A DNA stretch of 64,000 bases, taken from contig OZ035960.1 of assembly GCA_964034945.1 (NCBI GenBank), positions 69,646,994 through 69,710,993 on the forward strand, read 5' to 3'. The notes below the pieces were generated by a model that made no database searches, was not told the origin of the DNA, and was given only the letters and a program-made list of their open reading frames with translations. This DNA comes from Chrysopilus asiliformis (lineage: Eukaryota > Arthropoda > Insecta > Diptera > Rhagionidae). The translations under genes were made by a program, and so were the position numbers. Positions within the stretch are counted from its first letter, which is position 1, and each line of letters begins with the position of its first letter. This document shows, in pieces, positions 25,251 to 38,900 of this stretch.

Positions 25251-28200
25251 TCTGAGAGGGGGCGGGGCTTAACTCGGCCACGCCCCTTTTTCCAATTTTG
25301 ATGGGAAATCGATATCTGAGAGGGGGCGAGGCTTAACTCGGCCACGCCCCTTTTTCCAATTTTGATGGGAAATCGATATCTGAGAGGGGGCGGGGCTTAA
25401 CTCGGCCACGTCCCTTTTTCCAATTTTGATGGGAAATCGATTTCTGAGAGGGTGGCGGGGCTTAACTCGGCCACGCCCCTTTTTCCAATTTTGATGGGAA
25501 ATCGATTTCTGAGAGGGGGCGGGGCTTAACTCGGCCACGCCCCTTTTTCCAATTTTGATGGGAAATCGATATCTGAGAGGGGGCGGGGCTTAACTCGGCC
25601 ACGCCCCTTTTTCCAATTTTGATGGGAAATCGATATCTGAGAGGGGGCGGGGCTTAACTCGGTCACGCCCCTTTTTCCAATTTTGATGGGAAATCGAATT
25701 CTGAGAGGGGGCGAGCTTAACTCGGCCACGCCCCTTTTTCCAATTTTGATAGGAAATCGATTTCTGAGAGGGGGCGGGGCTTAACTCGGCCACGCCCCTT
25801 TTTCCAATTTTGATGGGAACTCGATTTCTGAGAGGAGGCGGGGCTTAACTCGGCCACGCCCCTTTTTCCAATTTTGATGGGAAATCGATTTCTGAGAGGG
25901 GGCGGGCTTAACTCGGCCACGCCCCTTTTTCCAATTTTGATGGGAAATCGATTTCTGAGAGGGGGCGGGGCTTAACTCGGCCACGCCCCTTTTTCCAATT
26001 TTGATGGGAAATCGATATCTGAGAGGGGGCGGGGCTTAACTCGGCCACGCCCCTTTTTCCAATTTTGATGGGAAATCGATATCTGAGAGGGGGCGGGGCT
26101 TAACTCGGCCACGCCCCTTTTTCCAATTTTGATGGGAAATCGATTTCTGAGAGGGTGGCGGGGCTTAACTCGGCCACGCCCCTTTTTCCAATTTTGATGG
26201 GAAATCGATTTCTGAGAGGGGGCGGGGCTTAACTCGGCCACGCCCCTTTTTCCAATTTTGATGGGAAATCGATTTCTGAGAGGGGGCGGGGCTTAAGTCG
26301 ACCACGCCCCTTTTTCCAATTTTGATGGGAAATCGATTTCTGAGGGGGCGGGGCTTAACTCGGCCACGCTCCTTTTTCCAATTTTGATGGGAAATCGATT
26401 TCTGAGAGGGGGCGGGGCTTAACTCGGCCACGCCCCTTTTTCCGATTTTGATGGGAAATCGATTTCTGAGAGAGGGCGGGGCTTAACTCGGCCACGCCCC
26501 TTTTTCCAATTTTGATGGGAAATCGATTTCTGAGAGGGGGCGGGACTTAACTCGGTCACGCCCTATTTTCCAATTTTGATGGGAAATCGATTTCTGAGAG
26601 GGGGCGGGGCTTAAGTCGGCCACGCCCCTTTTTCCAATTTTGATGGGAAATCGATTTCTGAGAGGGGGCGGGGCTTAACTCGGCCACGCCCCTTTTTCCA
26701 ATTTTGATGGGAAATCGATTTCTGAGAGGGGGCGGGGCTTAACTCGGCCACGCCCCTTTTTCCAATTTTGATGGGAAATCGATTTCTGAGAGGGGGCGGG
26801 GCTTAACTCGGCCACGCCCCTTTTTCCAATTTTGATGGGAAATCGATTTCTGAGAGGGGGCGGGGCTTAACTCGGCCACGCCCCTTTTTCCAATTTTGAT
26901 GGGAAATCGATTTCTGAGAGGGGGCGGGGCTTAAGTCGGCCACGCCCCTTTTTCCAATTTTGATGGGAAATCGATTTCTGAGAGGGGGCGGGGCTTAACT
27001 CGGCCACGCCCCTTTTTCCAATTTTGATGGGAAATCGATTTCTGAGAGGGGGCGGGGCTTAACTCGGCCACGCCCCTTTTTCCAATTTTGATGGGAAATC
27101 GATTATTGAGAGGGGGCGGGGCTTAACTCGGCCACGCCCCTTTTTCCAATTTTGATGGGAAATCGATTTCTGAGAGGGGGCGGGGCTTAACTCGGCCACG
27201 CCCCTTTTTCCAATTTTGATGGGAAATCGATTTCTGAGAGGGGGCGGGGCTTAACTCGGCCACGCCCCTTTTTCCAATTTTGATGGGAAATCGATTTCTG
27301 AGAGGGGGCGGGGCTTAACTCGGCCACGCCCCTTTTTCCAATTTTGATGGGAAATCGATATCTGAGAGGGGGCGGGGCTTAACTCGGTCACGCCCCTTTT
27401 TCCAATTTTGATGGGAAATCGATTTCTGAGAGGGGCGGGCTTAACTCGGCCACGCCCCTTTTTACAATTTTGATAGGAAATCGATTTCTGAGAGGGGGCG
27501 GGGCTTAACTCGGCCACGCCCCTTTTTCCAATTTTGATGGGAAATCGATTTCTGAGAGGGGGCGGGGCTTAACTCGGCCACGCCCCTTTTTCCAATTTTG
27601 ATGGGAAATCGATTTCTGAGAGGGGGCGGGGCTTAACTCGGCCACGCCCCTTTTTCCAATTTTGATGGGAAATCGATTTCTGAGAGGGGGCGGGCTTAAC
27701 TCGGCCACGCCCCTTTTTCCAATTTTGATAGGAAATCGATTTCTGAGAGGGGGCGGGGCTTAACTCGGCCACGCCCCTTTTTCCAATTTTGATGGGAAAT
27801 CGATTTCTGAGAGGGGGCGGGGCTTAACTCGGCCACGCCCCTTTTTCCAATTTTGATGGGAAATCGATTTCTGAGAGGGGGCGGGGCTTAACTCGGCCAC
27901 GCCCCTTTTTCCAATTTTGATGGGAAATCGATATCTGAGAGGGGGCGGGGCTTAACTCGGCCACGCCCCTTTTTCCAATTTTGATGGGAAATCGATATCT
28001 GAGAGGGGGCGGGGCTTAACTCGGCCACGCCCCTTTTTCCAATTTTGATGGGAAATCGATTTCTGAGAGGGTGGCGGGGCTTAACTCGGCCACGCCCCTT
28101 TTTCCAATTTTGATGGGAAATCGATTTCTGAGAGGGGGCGGGGCTTAACTCGGCCACGCCCCTTTTTCCAATTTTGATGGGAAATCGATATCTGAGAGGG

Positions 28201-30150
28201 GGCGGGGCTTAACTCGGCCACGCCCCTTTTTCCAATTTTGATGGGAAATCGATATCTGAGAGGGGGCGGGGCTTAACTCGGTCACGCCCCTTTTTCCAAT
28301 TTTGATGGGAAATCGTTTTCTGAGAGGGGGCGGGCTTAACTCGGCCACGCCCCTTTTTCCAATTTTGATAGGAAATCGATTTCTGAGAGGGGGCGGGGCT
28401 TAACTCGGCCACGCCCCTTTTTCCAATTTTGATGGGAACTCGATTTCTGAGAGGAGGCGGGGCTTAACTCGGCCACGCCCCTTTTTCCAATTTTGATGGG
28501 AAATCGATTTCTGAGAGGGGGCGGGCTTAACTCGGCCACGCCCCTTTTTCCAATTTTGATGGGAAATCGATTTCTGAGAGGGGGCGGGGCTTAACTCGGC
28601 CACGCCCCTTTTTCCAATTTTGATGGGAAATCGATATCTGAGAGGGGGCGGGGCTTAACTCGGCCACGCCCCTTTTTCCAATTTTGATGGGAAATCGATA
28701 TCTGAGAGGGGGCGGGGCTTAACTCGGCCACGCCCCTTTTTCCAATTTTGATGGGAAATCGATTTCTGAGAGGGTGGCGGGGCTTAACTCGGCCACGCCC
28801 CTTTTTCCAATTTTGATGGGAAATCGATTTCTGAGAGGGGGCGGGGCTTAACTCGGCCACGCCCCTTTTTCCAATTTTGATGGGAAATCGATTTCTGAGA
28901 GGGGGCGGGGCTTAACTCGGCCACGCCCCTTTTTCCAATTTTGATGGGAAATCGATTTCTGAGAGGGGGCGGGGCTTAACTCGGCCACGCCCCTTTTTCC
29001 AATTTTGATGGGAAATCGATTTCTGAGAGGGGGCGGGGCTTAACTCGGCCACGCCCCTTTTTCCAATTTTGATGGGAAATCGATATCTGAGAGGGGGCGG
29101 GGCTTAACTCGGCCACGCCCCTTTTTCCAATTTTGATGGGAAATCGATTTCTGAGAGGGGGCGGGGCTTAACTCGGCCACGCCCCTTTTTCCAATTTTGA
29201 TGGGAAATCGATTTCTGAGAGGGGCGGGGCTTAACTCGGCCACGCCCCTTTTTCCAATTTTGATGGGAAATCGATTTCTGAGAGGGGGCGGGGCTTAACT
29301 CGGCCACGCCCCTTTTTCCAATTTTGATGGGAAATCGATTTCTGAGAGGGGGCGGGGCTTAACTCGGCCACGCCCCTTTTTCCAATTTTGATGGGAAATC
29401 GATATCTGAGAGGGGGCGGGGCTTAACTCGGTCACGCCCCTTTTTCCAATTTTGATGGGAAATGGATTTCTGAGAGGGGCGGGCTTAACTCGGCCACGCC
29501 CCTTTTTCCAATTTTGATGGGAAATGGATTTCTGAGAGGGGCGGGCTTAACTCGGCCACGCCCCTTTTTCCAATTTTGATGGGAAATCGATTTCTGAAAG
29601 GGGGCGGGCTTAACTCGGCCACGCCCCTTTTTCCAATTTTGATAGGAAATCGATTTCTGAGAGGGGGCGGGGCTTAACTCGGCCACGCCCCTTTTTCCAA
29701 TTTTGATGGGAAATCGATTTCTGAGAGGGGGCGGGGCTTAACTCGGCCACGCCCCTTTTTCCAATTTTGATGGGAAATCGATTTCTGAGAGGGGGCGGGG
29801 CTTAACTCGGTCACGCCCCTTTTTCCAATTTTGATGGGAAATCGATTTCTGAGAGGGGGCGGGCTTAACTCGGCCACGCCCCTTTTTCCAATTTTGATAG
29901 GAAATCGATTTCTGAGAGGGGGCGGGGCTTAACTCGGCCACGCCCCTTTTTCCAATTTTGATGGGAAATCGATTTCTGAGAGGGGGCGGGGCTTAACTCG
30001 GCCACGCCCCTTTTTCCAATTTTGATGGGAAATCGATTTCTGAGAGGGGGCGTGCTTAACTCGGCCACGCCCCTTTTTCCAATTTTGATAGGAAATCGAT
30101 TTCTGAGAGGGGGCGGGGCTTAACTCGGCCACGCCCCTTTTTCCAATTTT
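25250..30150 (+). repeat. About 4.9-kb duplicated block, copy 1
   Basis: The block recurs at 31,560-35,950. Offsets step from 6,311 (25.3-27.8 kb) to 6,247 (27.9-28.6 kb), 5,862 (29.0-29.3 kb) and 5,800 (29.67-30.1 kb), so the second copy has lost whole units at three points. Shared rare markers include the CTTAAGTCGACC cassette (26,292), GATTATTGAG (27,101 and 33,412), GGGAACTCG with GAGGAGGCGG (near 28,436) and GCGTGCTT (30,051 and 35,851). Confidence 0.8.
26285..26620 (+). repeat. Diagnostic six-unit cassette (CTTAAGTCGACC type), first of four copies
   Basis: Consecutive units carry CTTAAGTCGACC (26,292), a 62-bp CTGAGGGGGCGG unit with CACGCTCC, TTCCGATTTT, GAGAGAGGGCGG, then GGGACTTAACTCGGTCACG with CCCTATTTTCC, then CTTAAGTCGGCC. 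The same order starts again at 30,504; 31,197 and 32,603. So many linked rare changes make this a reliable marker of shared descent. Confidence 0.85.
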
Positions 30151-31560
30151 GATGGGAAATCGATTTCTGAGAGGGGGCGGGGCTTAACTCGGCCACGCCC
30201 CTTTTTCCAATTTTGATGGGAAATCGATTTCTGAGAGGGGGCGGGGCTTAACTCGGCCACGCCCCTTTTTCCAATTTTGATGGGAAATCGATATCTGAGA
30301 GGGGGCGGGGCTTAACTCGGCCACGCCCCTTTTTCCAATTTTGATGGGAAATCGATTTCTGAGAGGGTGGCGGGGCTTAACTCGGCCACGCCCCTTTTTC
30401 CAATTTTGATGGGAAATCGATTTCTGAGAGGGGGCGGGGCTTAACTCGGCCACGCCCCTTTTTCCAATTTTGATGGGAAATCGATTTCTGAGAGGGGGCG
30501 GGGCTTAAGTCGACCACGCCCCTTTTTCCAATTTTGATGGGAAATCGATTTCTGAGGGGGCGGGGCTTAACTCGGCCACGCTCCTTTTTCCAATTTTGAT
30601 GGGAAATCGATTTCTGAGAGGGGGCGGGGCTTAACTCGGCCACGCCCCTTTTTCCGATTTTGATGGGAAATCGATTTCTGAGAGAGGGCGGGGCTTAACT
30701 CGGCCACGCCCCTTTTTCCAATTTTGATGGGAAATCGATTTCTGAGAGGGGGCGGGACTTAACTCGGTCACGCCCTATTTTCCAATTTTGATGGGAAATC
30801 GATTTCTGAGAGGGGGCGGGGATTAAGTCGGCCACGCCCCTTTTTCCAATTTTGATGGGAAATCGATTTCTGAGAGGGGGCGGGGCTTAACTCGGCCACG
30901 CCCCTTTTTCCAATTTTGATGGGAAATCGATTTCTGAGAGGGGGCGGGGCTTAACTCGGCCACGCCCCTTTTTCCAATTTTGATGGGAAATCGATATCTG
31001 AGAGGGGGCGGGGCTTAACTCGGCCACGCCCCTTTTTCCAATTTTGATGGGAAATCGATTTCTGAGAGGGTGGCGGGGCCACGCCCCTTTTTCCAATTTT
31101 GATGGGAAATCGATTTCTGAGAGGGGGCGGGGCTTAACTCGGCCACGCCCCTTTTTCCAATTTTGATGGGAAATCGATTTCTGAGAGGGGGCGGGGCTTA
31201 AGTCGACCACGCCCCTTTTTCCAATTTTGATGGGAAATCGATTTCTGAGGGGGCGGGGCTTAACTCGGCCACGCTCCTTTTTCCAATTTTGATGGGAAAT
31301 CGATTTCTGAGAGGGGGCGGGGCTTAACTCGGCCACGCCCCTTTTTCCGATTTTGATGGGAAATCGATTTCTGAGAGAGGGCGGGGCTTAACTCGGCCAC
31401 GCCCCTTTTTCCAATTTTGATGGGAAATCGATTTCTGAGAGGGGGCGGGACTTAACTCGGTCACGCCCTATTTTCCAATTTTGATGGGAAATCGATTTCT
31501 GAGAGGGGGCGGGGCTTAAGTCGGCCACGCCCCTTTTTCCAATTTTGATGGGAAATCGAT
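30150..31560 (+). repeat. 693-bp tandem duplication joining the two 4.9-kb copies
   Basis: The six-unit cassette occurs twice here with an exact offset of 693 bp, checked at CTTAAGTCGACC (30,504 and 31,197), TTCCGA (30,651 and 31,344) and the GGGACTT unit. 693 equals eleven units less 11 bp, and most of the shortfall is the 10-bp deletion at 31,078. The first copy has GATTAAGTCGG near 30,831 where the others have GCTTAAGTCGG. The segment reads as extra material inserted between 25.3-30.1 and 31.6-35.9 kb. Confidence 0.8.
31068..31122 (+). repeat. 55-bp monomer with 10-bp deletion of the hairpin loop
   Basis: This 65-bp-type unit (T insertion in the G-run) has lost 10 bp, so that GGCGGGGC joins directly to CACGCCCC. 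The deletion removes the loop TTAACTCG and the base of the hairpin stem, which is what is expected if a folded stem is skipped during replication. It is the only such unit I found. Confidence 0.85.
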
Positions 31561-34500
31561 TTCTGAGAGGGGGCGGGGCTTAACTCGGCCACGCCCCTTT
31601 TTCCAATTTTGATGGGAAATCGATTTCTGAGAGGGGGCGGGGCTTAACTCGGCCACGCCCCTTTTTCCAATTTTGATGGGAAATCGATATCTGAGAGGGG
31701 GCGGGGCTTAACTCGGCCACGCCCCTTTTTCCAATTTTGATGGGAAATCGATTTCTGAGAGGGTGGCGGGGCTTAACTCGGCCACGCCCCTTTTTCCAAT
31801 TTTGATGGGAAATCGATTTCTGAGAGGGGGCGGGGCTTAACTCGGCCACGCCCCTTTTTCCAATTTTGATGGGAAATCGATATCTGAGAGGGGGCGGGGC
31901 TTAACTCGGCCACGCCCCTTTTTCCAATTTTGATGGGAAATCGATATCTGAGAGGGGGCGGGGCTTAACTCGGTCACGCCCCTTTTTCCAATTTTGATGG
32001 GAAATCGAATTCTGAGAGGGGGCGGGCTTAACTCGGCCACGCCCCTTTTTCCAATTTTGATAGGAAATCGATTTCTGAGAGGGGGCGGGGCTTAACTCGG
32101 CCACGCCCCTTTTTCCAATTTTGATGGGAACTCGATTTCTGAGAGGAGGCGGGGCTTAAGTCGGCCACGCCCCTTTTTCCAATTTTGATGGGAAATCGAT
32201 TTCTGAGAGGGGGCGGGCTTAACTCGGCCACGCCCCTTTTTCCAATTTTGATGGGAAATCGATTTCTGAGAGGGGGCGGGGCTTAACTCGGCCACGCCCC
32301 TTTTTCCAATTTTGATGGGAAATCGATATCTGAGAGGGGGCGGGGCTTAACTCGGCCACGCCCCTTTTTCCAATTTTGATGGGAAATCGATATCTGAGAG
32401 GGGGCGGGGCTTAACTCGGCCACGCCCCTTTTTCCAATTTTGATGGGAAATCGATTTCTGAGAGGGTGGCGGGGCTTAACTCGGCCACGCCCCTTTTTCC
32501 AATTTTGATGGGAAATCGATTTCTGAGAGGGGGCGGGGCTTTACTCGGCCACGCCCCTTTTTCCAATTTTGATGGGAAATCGATTTCTGAGAGGGGGCGG
32601 GGCTTAAGTCGACCACGCCCCTTTTTCCAATTTTGATGGGAAATCGATTTCTGAGGGGGCGGGGCTTAACTCGGCCACGCTCCTTTTTCCAATTTTGATG
32701 GGAAATCGATTTCTGAGAGGGGGCGGGGCTTAACTCGGCCACGCCCCTTTTTCCGATTTTGATGGGAAATCGATTTCTGAGAGAGGGCGGGGCTTAACTC
32801 GGCCACGCCCCTTTTTCCAATTTTGATGGGAAATCGATTTCTGAGAGGGGGCGGGACTTAACTCGGTCACGCCCTATTTTCCAATTTTGATGGGAAATCG
32901 ATTTCTGAGAGGGGGCGGGGCTTAAGTCGGCCACGCCCCTTTTTCCAATTTTGATGGGAAATCGATTTCTGAGAGGGGGCGGGGCTTAACTCGGCCACGC
33001 CCCTTTTTCCAATTTTGATGGGAAATCGATTTCTGAGAGGGGGCGGGGCTTAACTCGGCCACGCCCCTTTTTCCAATTTTGATGGGAAATCGATTTCTGA
33101 GAGGGGGCGGGGCTTAACTCGGCCACGCCCCTTTTTCCAATTTTGATGGGAAATCGATTTCTGAGAGGGGGCGGGGCTTAACTCGGCCACGCCCCTTTTT
33201 CCAATTTTGATGGGAAATCGATTTCTGAGAGGGGGCGGGGCTTAAGTCGGCCACGCCCCTTTTTCCAATTTTGATGGGAAATCGATTTCTGAGAGGGGGC
33301 GGGGCTTAACTCGGCCACGCCCCTTTTTCCAATTTTGATGGGAAATCGATTTCTGAGAGGGGGCGGGGCTTAACTCGGCCACGCCCCTTTTTCCAATTTT
33401 GATGGGAAATCGATTATTGAGAGGGGGCGGGGCTTAACTCGGCCACGCCCCTTTTTCCAATTTTGATGGGAAATCGATTTCTGAGAGGGGGCGGGGCTTA
33501 ACTCGGCCACGCCCCTTTTTCCAATTTTGATGGGAAATCGATTTCTGAGAGGGGGCGGGGCTTAACTCGGCCACGCCCCTTTTTCCAATTTTGATGGGAA
33601 ATCGATTTCTGAGAGGGGGCGGGGCTTAACTCGGCCACGCCCCTTTTTCCAATTTTGATGGGAAATCGATATCTGAGAGGGGGCGGGGCTTAACTCGGTC
33701 ACGCCCCTTTTTCCAATTTTGATGGGAAATCGATTTCTGAGAGGGGCGGGCTTAACTCGGCCACGCCCCTTTTTACAATTTTGATAGGAAATCGATTTCT
33801 GAGAGGGGGCGGGGCTTAACTCGGCCACGCCCCTTTTTCCAATTTTGATGGGAAATCGATTTCTGAGAGGGGGCGGGGCTTAACTCGGCCACGCCCCTTT
33901 TTCCAATTTTGATGGGAAATCGATTTCTGAGAGGGAGCGGGGCTTAACTCGGCCACGCCCCTTTTTCCAATTTTGATGGGAAATCGATTTCTGAGAGGGG
34001 GCGGGCTTAACTCGGCCACGCCCCTTTTTCCAATTTTGATAGGAAATCGATTTCTGAGAGGGGGCGGGGCTTAACTCGGCCACGCCCCTTTTTCCAATTT
34101 TGATGGGAAATCGATTTCTGAGAGGGGGCGGGGCTTAACTCGGCCACGCCCCTTTTTCCAATTTTGATGGGAAATCGATTTCTGAGAGGGGGCGGGGCTT
34201 AACTCGGCCACGCCCCTTTTTCCAATTTTGATGGGAAATCGATATCTGAGAGGGGGCGGGGCTTAACTCGGCCACGCCCCTTTTTCCAATTTTGATGGGA
34301 AATCGATTTCTGAGAGGGTGGCGGGGCTTAACTCGGCCACGCCCCTTTTTCCAATTTTGATGGGAAATCGATTTCTGAGAGGGGGCGGGGCTTAACTCGG
34401 CCACGCCCCTTTTTCCAATTTTGATGGGAAATCGATATCTGAGAGGGGGCGGGGCTTAACTCGGCCACGCCCCTTTTTCCAATTTTGATGGGAAATCGAT

Positions 34501-35950
34501 TTCTGAGAGGGGGCGGGGCTTAACTCGGTCACGCCCCTTTTTCCAATTTTGATGGGAAATCGTTTTCTGAGAGGGGGCGGGCTTAACTCGGCCACGCCCC
34601 TTTTTCCAATTTTGATAGGAAATCGATTTCTGAGAGGGGGCGGGGCTTAACTCGGCCACGCCCCTTTTTCCAATTTTGATGGGAACTCGATTTCTGAGAG
34701 GAGGCGGGGCTTAACTCGGCCACGCCCCTTTTTCCAATTTTGATGGGAAATCGATTTCTGAGAGGGGGCGGGCTTAACTCGGCCACGCCCCTTTTTCCAA
34801 TTTTGATGGGAAATCGATTTCTGAGAGGGGGCGGGGCTTAACTCGGCCACGCCCCTTTTTCCAATTTTGATGGGAAATCGATATCTGAGAGGGGGCGGGG
34901 CTTAACTCGGCCACGCCCCTTTTTCCAATTTTGATGGGAAATCGATATCTGAGAGGGGGCGGGGCTTAACTCGGCCACGCCCCTTTTTCCAATTTTGATG
35001 GGAAATCGATTTCTGAGAGGGGGCGGGGCTTAACTCGGCCACGCCCCTTTTTCCAATTTTGATGGGAAATCGATTTCTGAGAGGGGCGGGGCTTAACTCG
35101 GCCACGCCCCTTTTTCCAATTTTGATGGGAAATCGATTTCTGAGAGGGGGCGGGGCTTAACTCGGCCACGCCCCTTTTTCCAATTTTGATGGGAAATCGA
35201 TTTCTGAGAGGGGGCGGGGCTTAACTCGGCCACGCCCCTTTTTCCAATTTTGATGGGAAATCGATATCTGAGAGGGGGCGGGGCTTAACTCGGTCACGCC
35301 CCTTTTTCCAATTTTGATGGGAAATGGATTTCTGAGAGGGGCGGGCTTAACTCGGCCACGCCCCTTTTTCCAATTTTGATGGGAAATCGATTTCTGAAAG
35401 GGGGCGGGCTTAACTCGGCCACGCCCCTTTTTCCAATTTTGATAGGAAATCGATTTCTGAGAGGGGGCGGGGCTTAACTCGGCCACGCCCCTTTTTCCAA
35501 TTTTGATGGGAAATCGATTTCTGAGAGGGGGCGGGGCTTAACTCGGCCACGCCCCTTTTTCCAATTTTGATGGGAAATCGATTTCTGAGAGGGGGCGGGG
35601 CTTAACTCGGTCACGCCCCTTTTTCCAATTTTGATGGGAAATCGATTTCTGAGAGGGGGCGGGCTTAACTCGGCCACGCCCCTTTTTCCAATTTTGATAG
35701 GAAATCGATTTCTGAGAGGGGGCGGGGCTTAACTCGGCCACGCCCCTTTTTCCAATTTTGATGGGAAATCGATTTCTGAGAGGGGGCGGGGCTTAACTCG
35801 GCCACGCCCCTTTTTCCAATTTTGATGGGAAATCGATTTCTGAGAGGGGGCGTGCTTAACTCGGCCACGCCCCTTCTTCCAATTTTGATAGGAAATCGAT
35901 TTCTGAGAGGGGGCGGGGCTTAACTCGGCCACGCCCCTTTTTCCAATTTT
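31560..35950 (+). repeat. About 4.4-kb duplicated block, copy 2
   Basis: This is the partner of 25,250-30,150, shorter by about 510 bp because of whole-unit losses at three points. It keeps the markers GATTATTGAG (33,412), TTACAA in the ATAGG unit (33,772), GAGGAGGCGG and GCGTGCTT (35,851). Several points differ from copy 1, such as GATTTC instead of GATATC near 34,500 and CTTCTTCC near 35,874, so the duplication is not brand new. Confidence 0.8.
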
Positions 35951-38900
35951 GATGGGAAATCGATTTCTGAGAGGGGGCGGGGCTTAACTCGGCCACGCCC
36001 CTTTTTCCAATTTTGATGGGAAATCGATATCTGAGAGGGGGCGGGGCTTAACTCGGCCACGCCCCTTTTTCCAATTTTGATGGGAAATCGATATCTGAGA
36101 GGGGGCGGGGCTTAACTCGGTCACGCCCCTTTTTCCAATTTTGATGGGAAATCGATTTCTGAGAGGGGGCGGGCTTAACTCGGCCACGCCCCTTTTTCCA
36201 ATTTTGATAGGAAATCGATTTCTGAGAGGGGGCGGGGCTTAACTCGGCCACGCCCCTTTTTCCAATTTTGATGGGAAATCGATTTCTGAGAGGGGGCGGG
36301 GCTTAACTCGGCCACGCCCCTTTTTCCAATTTTGATGGGAAATCGATTTCTGAGAGGGGGCGGGGCTCAACTCGGCCACGCCCCTTTTTCCAATTTTGAT
36401 GGGAAATCGATTTCTGAGAGGGGGCGGGGCTTAACTCGGTCACGCCCCTTTTTCCAATTTTGATGGGAAATCGATTTCTGAGAGGGGGCGGGGCTTAACT
36501 CGGCCACGCCCCTTTTTCCAATTTTGATGGGAAATCGATTTCTGAGAGGGGGCGGGGCTTAACTCGGCCACGCCCCTTTTTCCAATTTTGATGGGAAATC
36601 GATTTCTGAGAGGGGGCGGGGCTTAACTCGGCCACGCCCCTTTTTCCAATTTTGATGGGAAATCGATTTCTGAGAGGGGGCGGGGCTTAACTCGGCCACG
36701 CCCCTTTTTCCAATTTTGATGGGAAATCGATTTCTGAGAGGGGGCGGGGCTTAACTCGGCCACGCCCCTTTTTCCAATTTTGATGGGAAATCGATATCTG
36801 AGAGGGGGCGGGGCTTAACTCGGTCACGCCCCTTTTTCCAATTTTGATGGGAAATCGATTTCTGAGAGGGGCGGGCTTAACTCGGCCACGCCCCTTTTTC
36901 CAATTTTGATAGGAAATCGATTTCTGAGAGGGGGCGGGGCTTAACTCGGCCACGCCCCTTTTTCCAATTTTGATGGGAAATCGATTTCTGAGAGAGGGCG
37001 GGGCTTAACTCGGCCACGCCCCTTTTTCCAATTTTGATGGGAAATCGATTTCTGAGAGGGGGCGGGGCTTAACTCGGCCACGCCCCTTTTTCCAATTTTG
37101 ATGGGAAATCGATTTCTGAGAGGGTGGCGGGGCTTAACTCGGCCACGCCCCTTTTTCCAATTTTGATGGGAAATCGATTTCTGAGAGGGGGCGGGGCTTA
37201 ACTCGGCCACGCCCCTTTTTCCAATTTTGATTGGAAATCGATTTCTGAGAGGGGGCGGGGCTTAACTCGGCCACGCCCCTTTTTCCAATTTTGATGGGAA
37301 ATCGATATCTGAGAGGGGGCGGGGCTTAACTCGGTCACGCCCCTTTTTCCAATTTTGATGGGAAATCGATTTCTGAGAGGGGGCGGGCTTAACTCGGCCA
37401 CGCCCCTTTTTCCAATTTTGATAGGAAATCGATTTCTGAGAGGGGGCGGGGCTTAACTCGGCCACGCCCCTTTTTCCAATTTTGATGGGAAATCGATTTC
37501 TGAGAGGGGGCGGGGCTTAACTCGGCCACGCCCCTTTTTCCAATTTTGATGGGAAATCGATTTCTGAGAGGGGGCGGGGCTTAACTCGGCCACGCCCCTT
37601 TTTTCCAATTTTGATGGGAAATCGATATCTGAGAGGGGGCGGGGCTTAACTCGGCCACGCCCCTTTTTCCAATTTTGATGGGAAATCGATATCTGAGAGG
37701 GGGCGGGGCTTAACTCGGTCACGCCCCTTTTTCCAATTTTGATGGGAAATCGATTTCTGAGAGGGGCGGGCTTAACTCGGCCACGCCCCTTTTTCCAATT
37801 TTGATAGGAAATCGGTTTCTGAGAGGGGGCGGGGCTTAACTCGGCCACGCCCCTTTTTCCAATTTTGATGGGAAATCGATTTCTGAGAGAGGGCGGGGCT
37901 TAACTCGGCCACGCCCCTTTTTCCAATTTTGATGGGAAATCGATTTCTGAGAGGGGGCGGGGCTTAACTCGGCCACGCCCCTTTTTCCAATTTTGATGGG
38001 AAATCGATTTCTGAGAGGGGGCGGGGCTTAACTCGGCCACGCCCCTTTTTCCAATTTTGATGGGAAATCGATTTCTGAGAGGGGGCGGGGCTTAACTCGG
38101 CCACGCCCCTTTTTCCAATTTTGATGGGAAATCGATTTCTGAGAGGGGGCGGGGCTTAACTCGGCCACGCCCCTTTTTCCAATTTTGATGGGAAATCGAT
38201 TTCTGAGAGGGGGCGGGGCTTAACTCGGCCACGCCCCTTTTTCCAATTTTGATGGGAAATCGATTTCTGAGAGGGGGCGGGGCTTAACTCGGCCACGCCC
38301 CTTTTTCCAATTTTGATGGGAAATCGATTTCTGAGAGGGGGCGGGGCTTAACTCGGCCACGCCCCTTTTTCCAATTTTGATGGGAAATCTATATCTGAGA
38401 GGGGGCGGGGCTTAACTCGGCCACGCCCCTTTTTCCAATTTTGATGGGAAATCGATTTCTGAGAGGGGGCGGGGCTTAACTCGGCCACGCCCCTTTTTCC
38501 AATTTTGATGGGAAATCGATTTCTGAGAGGGGGCGGGGCTTAACTCGGCCACGCCCCTTTTTCCAATTTTGATGGGAAATCGATTTCTGAGAGGGGGCGG
38601 GGCTTAACTCGGCCACGCCCCTTTTTCCAATTTTGATGGGAAATCGATATCTGAGAGGGGGCGGGGCTTAACTCGGCCACGCCCCTTTTTCCAATTTTGA
38701 TGGGAAATCGATATCTGAGAGGGGGCGGGGCTTAACTCGGCCACGCCCCTTTTTCCAATTTTGATGGGAAATCGATTTCTGAGAGGGTGGCGGGGCTTAA
38801 CTCGGCCACGCCCCTTTTTCCAATTTTGATGGGAAATCGATTTCTGAGAGGGGGCGGGGCTTAACTCGGCCACGCCCCTTTTTCCAATTTTGATGGGAAA

